IMG/VR virus record: IMGVR_UViG_3300028388_000898
Location: 1 to 47,540 of that record
From: a virus
Length of the DNA: 47,540 nucleotides
Reading direction: 5' to 3' (one strand)
In this document: in pieces, positions 40,535 to 47,018 of the stretch
Numbering within the stretch: position 1 is the stretch's first letter
How the letters are laid out: every line of letters starts with the position of its first letter
Translations under genes and position numbers: made by a program
Notes under the pieces: generated by a model
Database searches by the model: none
What the model saw: only the letters and a program-made list of their open reading frames with translations
Told to the model about the DNA's origin: nothing

Positions 40535-40562
40535 AGCATAACACACGTTGCGAATGCAACAA
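40535..40562 (-). promoter_or_regulatory. Leftward sigma70-like promoter
   Basis: Minus-strand -35 TTGTTG (40562-40557), 16-base spacer, -10 TATGCT (40540-40535) with an extended TGn element. It points towards the 40495 gene and the whole leftward arm. Confidence 0.6.
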
Positions 40563-40568
40563 ACAGAA

Positions 40569-40637
40569 AGCCGGGTGTCAACGCGACGGCAACCAACCAC
40601 GCCCGAGGACAAAGGCAAACCGCGCCGACACCCGGCT
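40569..40637. repeat. Inverted repeat between the divergent promoters
   Basis: Arms AGCCGGGTGTC (40569-40579) and GACACCCGGCT (40627-40637) are perfect 11-bp inverted copies, 47 bases apart. They sit between the leftward and rightward promoters, where an operator pair or looping site would be expected. Confidence 0.6.
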
Positions 40638-40666
40638 GGTCCCCAGTATACAGTTTCCAGCAGGGG

Positions 40667-40694
40667 TTGCAAACCGAGCGCGGGACGGTATACT
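40667..40694 (+). promoter_or_regulatory. Rightward sigma70-like promoter
   Basis: -35 TTGCAA (40667-40672), 16-base spacer, -10 TATACT (40689-40694). It drives the 40747 gene and probably the tRNA and downstream genes. Confidence 0.65.
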
Positions 40695-40746
40695 TGTCTG
40701 GGTCGGGGCTGTACCCGCATTGTTTAACAAAGACTGAGGAATCATC

Positions 40747-41430
40747 GTGTCCAAAGAGAACTTCGTGCTGGAACAGCTCAACGCTGGCACAGCCAAGAAC
40801 GAAATCATCACCGCGCTGGTGCGCGATCACGGACTGGACCTGCAAGGCGCGGCCAAGCTGTACACCGATACCGCACAGGCCAACGGCTTCATCATGTCCA
40901 AGGACGACAAGGCCAAGGTTGTCGCCGAGGCGCTCACCAACCACACCGCTGACGGCACCCTGAACCGCGATGCTGCCGAGGCCGATGTCATGGAAAAGGC
41001 GCACGTCACCAAGCTGACCGCAAGTTCGCTGCTGAAGAAGGCTGCTGAAGAAGCTAACATCGCATGGCCGAAGGCTACTCGCCAGGCCCGCGATCATGAC
41101 GCGATCGCCGACGTGGTCAAGCAGTGGCATGATCAAGGCGTGGAAGAAGAGCGCATCAAGGCCGGTCTGCGCGAGCACTACAAGTTCACCGAGAAGAACG
41201 TCGATGCGGCATACCGCAAGTACGGCAAGATGGCTGGCTTCCTGCAAGGTGGCGGCGGTGACCGCTCGGCCGTGATCGACTACATGGTTGCAAATCGTGG
41301 CAAGGGTCGCAAGGAGTGGATCGATGGCATGATGAAAGCCACCGACTGCAAGCTGGCGACCGCAGAAACCCGCTACACCATGTCGCTGTACTGCGAGGAC
41401 TTCCACAAGGCGGTGACCGAGCAGTCATAA
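40747..41430 (+). CDS. Early helical-repeat protein, 227 aa
   Basis: First gene of the rightward arm, GTG start at 40747, its own sigma70-like promoter. The product is nearly all helical, with several ~40-residue units of the pattern I..L....GL....A.K.Y (KNEIITALVRDHGLDLQGAAK at 18-38; similar ones near 135-165 and 175-220). The last residues of two other early proteins (43004 and 44183 genes) carry the same kind of unit. Unknown function; abundant expression and early position suggest a host-takeover or DNA-binding role. Confidence 0.75.
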   Translation: MSKENFVLEQLNAGTAKNEIITALVRDHGLDLQGAAKLYTDTAQANGFIMSKDDKAKVVAEALTNHTADGTLNRDAAEADVMEKAHVTKLTASSLLKKAAEEANIAWPKATRQARDHDAIADVVKQWHDQGVEEERIKAGLREHYKFTEKNVDAAYRKYGKMAGFLQGGGGDRSAVIDYMVANRGKGRKEWIDGMMKATDCKLATAETRYTMSLYCEDFHKAVTEQS

Positions 41431-41438
41431 CCGGACAG

Positions 41439-41502
41439 GGGCAGGCGTGGTATCCCAACTCCCAAAGTTGAAACAACACGCGCCGCGCTTGCCCCTTCTT
41501 TG
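41439..41502 (+). terminator. Structured intergenic RNA, possible terminator before the tRNA
   Basis: GGGGCA near 41439 can pair with TGCCCC near 41490, enclosing an internal hairpin CAACT...AGTTG, and TTCTTT follows. It may be a weak terminator or a tRNA-processing leader. Confidence 0.35.
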
Positions 41503-41577
41503 CTGGTGTAGCTCAGCAGGTAGAGCAGCTGATTTGTAATCAGCCGGTCGCAGGTTCGATTCCTGTCACCAGCTCCA
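41502..41577 (+). tRNA. tRNA-Thr (anticodon TGT)
   Basis: Full cloverleaf: acceptor GCTGGTG pairs with CACCAGC, anticodon stem GCTGA/TCAGC around loop TTTGTAA (anticodon TGT), T-loop GTTCGATTC, encoded CCA end at 41575-41577. It reads ACA codons. It is the only tRNA I see. Confidence 0.95.
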
Positions 41578-41580
41578 GCT

Positions 41581-41653
41581 ATTGGACAGCGTCTTGCATT
41601 TGGAAAATGATTTGCAAATCGAAACTCCGTGGTAGTGCAGGGCGCTGTCCAAT
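41581..41653 (+). ncRNA. Long hairpin element downstream of the tRNA
   Basis: Perfect 11-bp arms ATTGGACAGCG (41581-41591) and CGCTGTCCAAT (41643-41653) enclose a 51-base loop that itself contains the palindrome GATTTGCAAATC. It may be a structured RNA or 5' leader for the following membrane protein. No tRNA cloverleaf fits. Confidence 0.4.
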
Positions 41654-41683
41654 GGTTGCCAACCATTTCAACGAGGAGGACAC

Positions 41684-41923
41684 ATGTTTACGTTTGAATT
41701 TTTCTTGTTGCTGTGGCTCACTGTCGGCGGCGTATCGTCGCTGGTGTGGGTTGCAGCGGTATACACACTGGACAGCGGTTTTCACAAAGCACGCGACGGC
41801 CTTGGCCCTGCCACGTGGACAGACGTTGTGATCGCCATTGGCGGAACGCTGTTGTTCCCGATCATGTGGCTCGCGACCTGGAACATGGTGCGCGAACGCC
41901 GTGCGTACGGAGCCGTCGTATGA
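41684..41923 (+). CDS. Small membrane protein, 79 aa, upstream of queE
   Basis: ATG 41684 follows GAGGAGGACA, a very strong ribosome-binding site. Two membrane helices (FFLLLWLTVGGVSSLVWVAAVY and VIAIGGTLLFPIMWLA). It overlaps queE by ATGA, so the two are coupled, but no metabolic link is evident. Confidence 0.7.
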   Translation: MFTFEFFLLLWLTVGGVSSLVWVAAVYTLDSGFHKARDGLGPATWTDVVIAIGGTLLFPIMWLATWNMVRERRAYGAVV

Positions 41924-42600
41924 ACACACACCCGATCATGAAGCAGGACTTGCGGGCTGACGGCGTTAGCCGACCGCTTGCGATATCCGAAATCTTCAGC
42001 TCCATCCAAGGCGAAGGTCCGTTCGCCGGTCGACCCGCGACGTTTGTCCGTATGGCTGGATGCAACCTGTGTTGCTCATGGTGTGACACTGACTACGCAC
42101 CGAAAGGCCAGTTGTTTGTCGACGACATCTTGGCGGCTGTTGAGGAGCACGACGACGGGCTGGTTGTGCTGACAGGCGGCGAGCCGTTCCGGCAGGATAT
42201 CACGACGCTGGTTGCACGGCTGCACGGCATGGGGCGCGACGTGCAAATTGAAACCAACGGCACGCTGTCTATCCCAGATTTTCCGTGGGAGCTTGTGACG
42301 CTGGTTTGCAGTCCCAAGGCAGGCCGCATTCACGACGACATACGCCGCCGCTGTCGTGCCTGGAAGTACGTGTATGCACCTGAAGACCACGCGCTGCCTG
42401 TGCCTGAGGCTGCTACGCAGCGCAACGACGTCGGTCACCCTGACGACGTGCGTGCACTGGCTGGCACAATCTACGCGATGCCGCTTGATACCGGATCGCC
42501 GCAGCGTGACGAACTGGCCTTGCAGGCGGCGATCGCAGCGTGTAGGGTGCATGGTTATACATTGTGCTTGCAACTGCACAAGATCATCCGCATGCGCTGA
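41920..42600 (+). CDS. queE: 7-carboxy-7-deazaguanine synthase (QueE), radical SAM
   Basis: A 226-residue radical SAM enzyme. SSIQGEGPFAGRPATFVRMAGC (about 25-46) and CNLCCSWCDT hold the CxxxCxxC iron-sulfur motif; a TGGEPFRQ SAM-binding strand follows, as in QueE. It turns 6-carboxytetrahydropterin into 7-carboxy-7-deazaguanine, the step between QueD and QueC. It lies far from queD/queC in window coordinates, but on the circular map it is upstream in the same rightward arm. A strong terminator follows. Confidence 0.92.
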   Translation: MNTHPIMKQDLRADGVSRPLAISEIFSSIQGEGPFAGRPATFVRMAGCNLCCSWCDTDYAPKGQLFVDDILAAVEEHDDGLVVLTGGEPFRQDITTLVARLHGMGRDVQIETNGTLSIPDFPWELVTLVCSPKAGRIHDDIRRRCRAWKYVYAPEDHALPVPEAATQRNDVGHPDDVRALAGTIYAMPLDTGSPQRDELALQAAIAACRVHGYTLCLQLHKIIRMR

Positions 42601-42630
42601 ACCTCCTCCATCTTCCTTTGGTGGAACTTT

Positions 42631-42659
42631 ACCCGGCTACCCCAGCCGGGTTTTTTTTT
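42631..42659 (+). terminator. Rho-independent terminator after queE
   Basis: Arms ACCCGGCT and AGCCGGGT with a 5-base loop, then a run of nine T. It closes the queE unit; the next gene has its own promoter. Confidence 0.9.
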
Positions 42660-42668
42660 GAAATAGGC

Positions 42669-42696
42669 TTGCATTATGCCTGTCTTGCTGTATACT
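42669..42696 (+). promoter_or_regulatory. Sigma70-like promoter of the 42736 gene
   Basis: -35 TTGCAT (42669-42674), 16-base spacer, -10 TATACT (42691-42696), followed by GAAGTCATA. It resembles the promoter at 43859 in -10 and downstream bases. Confidence 0.7.
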
Positions 42697-42735
42697 GAAG
42701 TCATAGGGTAGTTGAACAGACAAGAGGACAAGACG

Positions 42736-42909
42736 ATGCGCCGCAATCATTCATGCCCACACTGCGAAAATAACAGCGTATGGAATAAGGCGCAGGACGC
42801 CGGTCGCGCTGTCTGGGTGTGCGGGCTGTGTGGACACAAAGAGCCTCGAAAAGTGCGCAAAACACAAACGCAGCGCGAACTGTCTGCTCTGATCGACGCG
42901 CTTACTTAA
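42736..42909 (+). CDS. Zinc-ribbon small protein, 57 aa
   Basis: CPHC and CGLC pairs form a zinc ribbon (about residues 7-30), with a basic C-terminal tail. ATG 42736 follows GAGGACAAGACG, the same leader as the 43920 gene. Early expression from its own promoter suggests a small regulatory or host-targeting protein. Confidence 0.7.
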   Translation: MRRNHSCPHCENNSVWNKAQDAGRAVWVCGLCGHKEPRKVRKTQTQRELSALIDALT

Positions 42910-42949
42910 AAAAAAAAAACTTGAGATCCTAATCAACAGACACCATAAT
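42908..42949 (+). promoter_or_regulatory. Sigma70-like promoter with A-tract of the 43004 gene
   Basis: A run of 12 A (42908-42919) immediately upstream acts like an UP element. -35 TTGAGA (42921-42926), 17-base spacer, -10 CATAAT (42944-42949). Leads to the 43004 gene. Confidence 0.65.
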
Positions 42950-43003
42950 GAACTCATGGGCGGCAACAACCAACCGTCCAAGACCAACACAGAGGACACT
43001 GCA

Positions 43004-43552
43004 ATGAAAGACGCCAACATCAAAACGTACAGCAACCGTTCCAACGCACTGCGCGCACTGCGCAAGGTTGTTGACAAAGACCCGCGTGACAGCGTTGATA
43101 ACTACGACGCACGCGAAGTGGGTGGCCGCTGGTTCTACGTGCTCAACAGCGTCGCAGACGTTTACGACAACACCGGCTACGAGTATTGCCCGCATTGCGG
43201 TGTGCACCTTAGCAACGGTATCGACACGTACGAAGCGCAGCGCGGTGACCATCGCCCGCTTAACACGAAGTACGACCACACCTGCCTCGGCTGTGGCGAG
43301 GAATTCGGCAACAAGCTGAAAGCCGCTGCACCCAAGGACGGCGATCTGGTCAAAGAAGGCAAATGGCAGAAACACGACCACAGCAGCGTCGCACACGGCA
43401 GCGTGAAGACCACCATCTTCGGCATCTGCAGCCAGAACGCTGAGCTGTCGCGTGGTGAGATGATCGCGCTGCTCGTCGACAGCGGTATCGCCCTTAACTC
43501 CGCACGCAAGGGCTACCACCTGTGGAAGCGTGCACAGCAAGAGCAGAAGTAA
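43004..43552 (+). CDS. Early protein with zinc ribbon and shared C-terminal helical unit, 182 aa
   Basis: ATG 43004 follows GAGGACAC. Order: basic N-terminal helix (SNALRALRKVVDKD), a middle with CPHC and CLGC (about 62-65 and 93-96, a zinc ribbon), and a C-terminal unit RGEMIALLVDSGIALNSARKG..W that matches units in the 40747 and 44183 proteins. It is followed by a GC-rich hairpin at about 43569-43582. Unknown role. Confidence 0.75.
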   Translation: MKDANIKTYSNRSNALRALRKVVDKDPRDSVDNYDAREVGGRWFYVLNSVADVYDNTGYEYCPHCGVHLSNGIDTYEAQRGDHRPLNTKYDHTCLGCGEEFGNKLKAAAPKDGDLVKEGKWQKHDHSSVAHGSVKTTIFGICSQNAELSRGEMIALLVDSGIALNSARKGYHLWKRAQQEQK

Positions 43553-43604
43553 CCACTGCCAGCGGGGCCACGCGCCCCGCTAACCGCTACAAGAGGACAC
43601 CGCT

Positions 43605-43862
43605 ATGCACCCGGCACTCTGCGACGATTGGAGCCGCGTAAACGAGCTCTTAGAGCAGCTACCGCACACCGACAAAACGTACTGGATCCTGCGACGCTGC
43701 AAAGACAACCTCTTTGAGTGGGATCTTGTCAAATGCCGCGTATACGACGGGCACCCCACGTACTGCCATCCGTATCAAGGAACCTTGTCGCGATATCCTG
43801 CCTTCTGGGAAGGCTACCTCAAGCAACTGATCGATTTTAATTCTTTGCGCAAACATGGTTGA
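43605..43862 (+). CDS. Early small protein, 85 aa
   Basis: ATG 43605 follows AGAGGACAC. Aromatic product (many Trp and Tyr) with two Cys, no membrane segment. The -35 of the next promoter overlaps its stop. Unknown. Confidence 0.65.
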   Translation: MHPALCDDWSRVNELLEQLPHTDKTYWILRRCKDNLFEWDLVKCRVYDGHPTYCHPYQGTLSRYPAFWEGYLKQLIDFNSLRKHG

Positions 43863-43886
43863 CACGTCTGTTTCGTCGTGTATACT
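43859..43886 (+). promoter_or_regulatory. Sigma70-like promoter of the 43920 gene
   Basis: Consensus -35 TTGACA (43859-43864), 16-base spacer, -10 TATACT (43881-43886). The TTGACA overlaps the stop of the previous gene. Confidence 0.75.
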
Positions 43887-43919
43887 GTAATCATACCAAC
43901 ACGCAAAGAGGACAAGACG

Positions 43920-44153
43920 ATGAAACCGCGCAAGCATCACAGACTGTGCGTTCAACGCAATCTGCACGCAAACTTCGGACACGGGGAATGGTTTCGTATC
44001 GAGGAGTACCAAACGCACGAAGACGCGGTATCCGCGGCCAATACGCTGCGCTTAGCGAACCCAGACGAACGTTATCGTGTGTACAACGGCAGCATCGTCA
44101 GCTACGACACAGGCCGTGGACGCGCTGCGTATATTAACACGGGTATGGACTAG
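43920..44153 (+). CDS. Early small basic protein, 77 aa
   Basis: ATG 43920 behind GAGGACAAGACG. Basic N-terminus (PRKHHR) then a small alpha/beta fold with EEYQTHEDAVSAANTL and a strand-like YRVYNGSI. Similar small early proteins are common; the family is not recognised. Confidence 0.65.
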   Translation: MKPRKHHRLCVQRNLHANFGHGEWFRIEEYQTHEDAVSAANTLRLANPDERYRVYNGSIVSYDTGRGRAAYINTGMD

Positions 44154-44182
44154 CTGGACGCGTACGCGATTGATACACTAAC

Positions 44183-44791
44183 ATGGACAAATATGCAGAC
44201 GTCAAACGCCAGCGACCGGCACACGAAGCCAACGATTGCGCCGTGATCGCGCTGGCACTGGTCACAGGCCAAGAGTACAGCCTTGTACATGCAATGCTTC
44301 AACAATACGGGCGCAAGGACGGCAAAGGCACACAACGCAACGCACAAAACGAAGTTTTGAAATGTCTTGGCTTTCACTATGTTGTCCATAAGCCGTTGCA
44401 GCCCAACGGGCACAGATATTCGCCGTCCACGGTTAAGCATTGGGTCAACCCCAAGAAAAAGTATCTGGCGTATGTAGCAGGGCGCGTGCTCGCAATCGTC
44501 GACGGCGTTGTGCAGGACTGGACGCACGGCGGTCGCCACCGCATTCGCCAGATCGTTGAGGTCGCGCCAGTTGGCGAGCCGCTGGCAGCCAAAGTCGTCG
44601 ACAGCCTTGCAAATGTACCGCTGCCGAAACCCGGCACGGTACAGGCGCGGATAGAGGCTTTGGCAGAAGAAAACGACCTGTACTACTGGTCGCGCGAGGA
44701 AGCAATCGTCTTCTTGGAAGATGCGGGGATTAACCGTAACAGTGCAGCCAAGGGGTTCGGAATTTGGATGCGCAAGGCGGGTTATCGTTGA
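44183..44791 (+). CDS. Papain/C39-like cysteine peptidase with shared C-terminal unit, 202 aa
   Basis: The N-terminal ~115 residues have EANDCAVIALALVTG (Cys around residue 19 at the start of a helix) and a YLAYVAGRVLAIVDG strand pair near 93-107, a pattern of C39/papain-like proteins found in many phages; the catalytic His may be in KHWV. The C-terminal ~45 residues (EEAIVFLEDAGINRNSAAKG) match the unit of the 40747 and 43004 proteins. No clear ribosome-binding site precedes ATG 44183. Confidence 0.65.
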   Translation: MDKYADVKRQRPAHEANDCAVIALALVTGQEYSLVHAMLQQYGRKDGKGTQRNAQNEVLKCLGFHYVVHKPLQPNGHRYSPSTVKHWVNPKKKYLAYVAGRVLAIVDGVVQDWTHGGRHRIRQIVEVAPVGEPLAAKVVDSLANVPLPKPGTVQARIEALAEENDLYYWSREEAIVFLEDAGINRNSAAKGFGIWMRKAGYR

Positions 44792-44816
44792 GATAGATGA
44801 TCAGCTGCGTTATACT
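44788..44816 (+). promoter_or_regulatory. Sigma70-like promoter before the transglutaminase-like gene
   Basis: -35 TTGAGA (44788-44793, overlapping the stop), 17-base spacer, -10 TATACT (44811-44816), then a GGAGG ribosome site at about 44829-44833. Confidence 0.65.
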
Positions 44817-44838
44817 GAAGGTGTCAACGGAGGATGCC

Positions 44839-45302
44839 ATGGATATTTCGACAATTTTGCTGGACTGTTAGGTGTAGCGCAGACGATCGCGCCTATGTGG
44901 GGCGATCTTAAAGCGGTTGACTACGTTGACCAGTACATTGACCGCGCTGTGGTGTATGCCATGGACGACTCGCGCAACCACTGGCAGACGCCGTACGAGA
45001 CAGAACTGCGTCGTCGTGGGGACTGCGAGGACTACGCAATCGCGAAGGCAGCGGTATTACACGCAGCGGGATACGACATCAAGCTGTTACACGTGACAAC
45101 ATCATCTGGCGAAGCACACATGGTTGCAACGGTCAGCATCCAGGGTGTACAGTATGTGCTAGACAACGTTGCGGACACACAGAAGCTGAGTAACCGCGAT
45201 GACCTTAGAATCAATCTGGTGTATGTTACGCAAGACGGCTTGACGTATACACCAAGCGTAGAGGACAGCTACTATGACAAAACTGTTACTTCAGCTGAGT
45301 GA
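44839..45302 (+). CDS. Transglutaminase-like cysteine peptidase (C93/BTLCP type), possible frameshift at the start
   Basis: The frame encoding the enzyme is open from upstream to 45302. It shows WQTPYETE then RGDCEDYAIAK (catalytic Cys), EAHMVATV (His) and YVLDN (Asp), the three residues of the fold in order. The first Met of that frame is at 44895 (135 residues) and has no ribosome-binding site. The good site GGAGG is followed by ATG 44839, but this opens only 10 codons in a different frame. Either a sequencing or natural frameshift lies near 44870, or the gene starts at 44895. A promoter lies just upstream. Confidence 0.7.
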
Positions 45303-45474
45303 CGGCACGTTGCTCGAACAGGCACCGGATAACGGGCTTCATGGTCCGGCATCCTGTGCAGGCTGTTACTTCAACCCGGAAGGAACATCGCGTTGCGAGC
45401 TTCCCGGCGAATACGCTGCGCTGCCGGAAGTGTGCGCAAGCATGGGCACTGTGTTCCAGGAGGCAGACGTATGA
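45274..45474 (+). CDS. Small Cys-rich protein, 66 aa
   Basis: ATG 45274 follows GAGGACAG, inside the end of the transglutaminase-like gene. The product has SCAGCYF (about 27-33), a further SRCEL (about 39-43) and a VCASM Cys, suggesting a small zinc site. Its stop overlaps the next start. Confidence 0.65.
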   Translation: MTKLLLQLSDGTLLEQAPDNGLHGPASCAGCYFNPEGTSRCELPGEYAALPEVCASMGTVFQEADV

Positions 45475-45770
45475 GCACGCGATTCATTGCGCAGTACGGA
45501 AACATCGGCGCACGCACGTCGTTAAGAATCATCCCGGTTAACGGCACTGCGTCCGTCGATGTGTCGACCCCGCCAGACTTTGACGCGGAGCACGTTGACT
45601 GGATTGTGCGTGTGCTGGAAGACTACGAAGCGCAGATTGCCACGTTGCGGAAACGTGTACACGCACTGGACAACTCGCTAATCGGCATGGACTTCGCGCA
45701 TGTCGAACGTCGCATGCTCGGCAGTATGCGCGTTGACGGTACAACAACAGGCCGCTTTCCGGCGAAATAG
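45471..45770 (+). CDS. Hypothetical protein, 99 aa
   Basis: ATG 45471 overlaps the previous stop (ATGA). N-terminal beta part followed by a helix with a coiled stretch (VRVLEDYEAQIATLRKRVHAL, about 46-66). No known family. Followed by a candidate promoter (-10 TATGCT with extended TG at about 45790-45798) for the recombination genes. Confidence 0.6.
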   Translation: MSTRFIAQYGNIGARTSLRIIPVNGTASVDVSTPPDFDAEHVDWIVRVLEDYEAQIATLRKRVHALDNSLIGMDFAHVERRMLGSMRVDGTTTGRFPAK

Positions 45771-45790
45771 TGTGTTGCATAGCAGCGTTT

Positions 45791-45798
45791 GTTATGCT
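45791..45798 (+). promoter_or_regulatory. Weak extended -10 promoter of the recombination operon
   Basis: TGTTATGCT-type element with only a poor -35 (TGTGTT). It shares TGTTATGCTA with the leftward promoter at 40535. It precedes the 45832 gene. Confidence 0.4.
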
Positions 45799-45831
45799 AC
45801 GCTCGCTTCACCAACCTAGAGGACGTGTCTA

Positions 45832-46212
45832 ATGGACATCAAAGAACGCTTTCGCGTATGGCGCGAAATGGCCGCAAAGTTGAAGCGGCTCAAAGCCGAT
45901 GAAATGACGGCGCGTAAAAGCATCGTCGATGAATTCTTCCCCAACGCCAAAAAGGGCACAAGCCGCGTCACCGCTGCAGACTACGAGCTGAAGTGCGTTG
46001 TCAAGTACAACGCTAGCGTAGACACAAGCGTTCTGCTTGCGATCAAAGACACGCTGACTGCTGAGGAGCGCGCCTGCATTGAATGGAAGCCGTCGCTGAA
46101 GGAAGGCGCGTACAACAAGCTGTCGCAAGAACAACGGGCGCGTCTGGCTGAGGCGGTTACGTTCAAACCGGCTAGTCCGGCGCTGGAAATCACCCCACTG
46201 GAGGTCGAGTAA
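45832..46212 (+). CDS. Hypothetical protein upstream of the Sak4-like ATPase, 126 aa
   Basis: A mostly helical charged protein. The C-terminal part around WKPSLKEGAYNKLSQEQRARLAEAV (about 90-114, shown in part) resembles small phage proteins that precede AAA_24/Sak4 genes. ATG 45832 follows GAGGAC. Its stop overlaps the ATPase start (TAATG), so a recombination-accessory role is likely. Confidence 0.65.
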   Translation: MDIKERFRVWREMAAKLKRLKADEMTARKSIVDEFFPNAKKGTSRVTAADYELKCVVKYNASVDTSVLLAIKDTLTAEERACIEWKPSLKEGAYNKLSQEQRARLAEAVTFKPASPALEITPLEVE

Positions 46213-47018
46213 TGGCCGTCACACTGGCAAGCGTTGCGCCAACAAAGCACGCGAATCCACCCCGTTTCGTCTTGCATGGCGGGGAGAAGGTCGGTAAATC
46301 CACGTTCTTCTCTCAAGCTCCCGGGGCGATCTTTGTACGCACCGAGGACGGCCTGAACGGCATCGATGCCGCCGCCTTTCCGGTTGCTAACACGTACCTG
46401 GACGTGATCGAAGCGTTCAGCGCTTTGGACAGCGCTGAGCACAATTACAAGACGCTGATTGTTGACTCTGCTGACTGGCTTGAACAGCTCATCTGGGCGC
46501 AAGTGTGCAGCGACCACAATGCCAAATCGATCGAGCTCGCGGGCGGCGGTTACGGCAAGGGGTACACCTTCGCCTTGGACTACTGGAAGCAGGTCATTTC
46601 GTGGCTTGACTACCTAAACAAGAATCGCAACATGGCGATCGGCGTCATCTGCCACAGCGTCGTGATCCCGTTCAACGACCCGGAGCATGAGCCGTACGAT
46701 CGGTACGAAATGAAGCTGCACAGTACCAAAAAGCAACGCGGCGCACGTGACATGCTGCTGGAGTGGGCAGACATCATCGGCTTCGCACGCAAACCAATCA
46801 TTGTGACCAAGAAGGAGGATACCACACAGAAGCCCGGAAAAGACGGCGCTCCCAAAGTGGCACGCGCCATCGCCACCAACCAATCCAATGAGCTGTGCCT
46901 TGTTGGTTCGCCTGCGTACGTCGCAGGCAACCGCTATAGCTTGCCCGAAAAGATCCCGCTCAATTGGGCGGATTTCCAAGCTGCGTACATCGCCGCAACA
47001 ACACAGGAGACGAAATAA
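46212..47018 (+). CDS. Sak4-like recombination ATPase (AAA_24, RecA-like)
   Basis: A 268-residue single-domain RecA-like ATPase. HGGEKVGKST (22-31) is Walker A, TLIVDSADW (81-89) is Walker B. Sak4 proteins anneal or exchange DNA strands and usually work with a phage SSB encoded next door; here that is the DUF669-like gene, which overlaps its stop (TAATG). ATG 46212 overlaps the previous stop. Confidence 0.85.
   Translation: MAVTLASVAPTKHANPPRFVLHGGEKVGKSTFFSQAPGAIFVRTEDGLNGIDAAAFPVANTYLDVIEAFSALDSAEHNYKTLIVDSADWLEQLIWAQVCSDHNAKSIELAGGGYGKGYTFALDYWKQVISWLDYLNKNRNMAIGVICHSVVIPFNDPEHEPYDRYEMKLHSTKKQRGARDMLLEWADIIGFARKPIIVTKKEDTTQKPGKDGAPKVARAIATNQSNELCLVGSPAYVAGNRYSLPEKIPLNWADFQAAYIAATTQETK

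Noticed and set aside
41581-41653. Second, degenerate tRNA
   Set aside because: The stem is long, but no D-arm, anticodon or T-arm fits the cloverleaf.
41373-41666. Minus-strand frame over the tRNA
   Set aside because: It is the antisense translation of the tRNA gene and its flanks.
43561-43582. Rho-independent terminator after the 43004 gene
   Set aside because: The AGCGGGG...CCCCGCT hairpin has no U-run; listed only as a possible structure.
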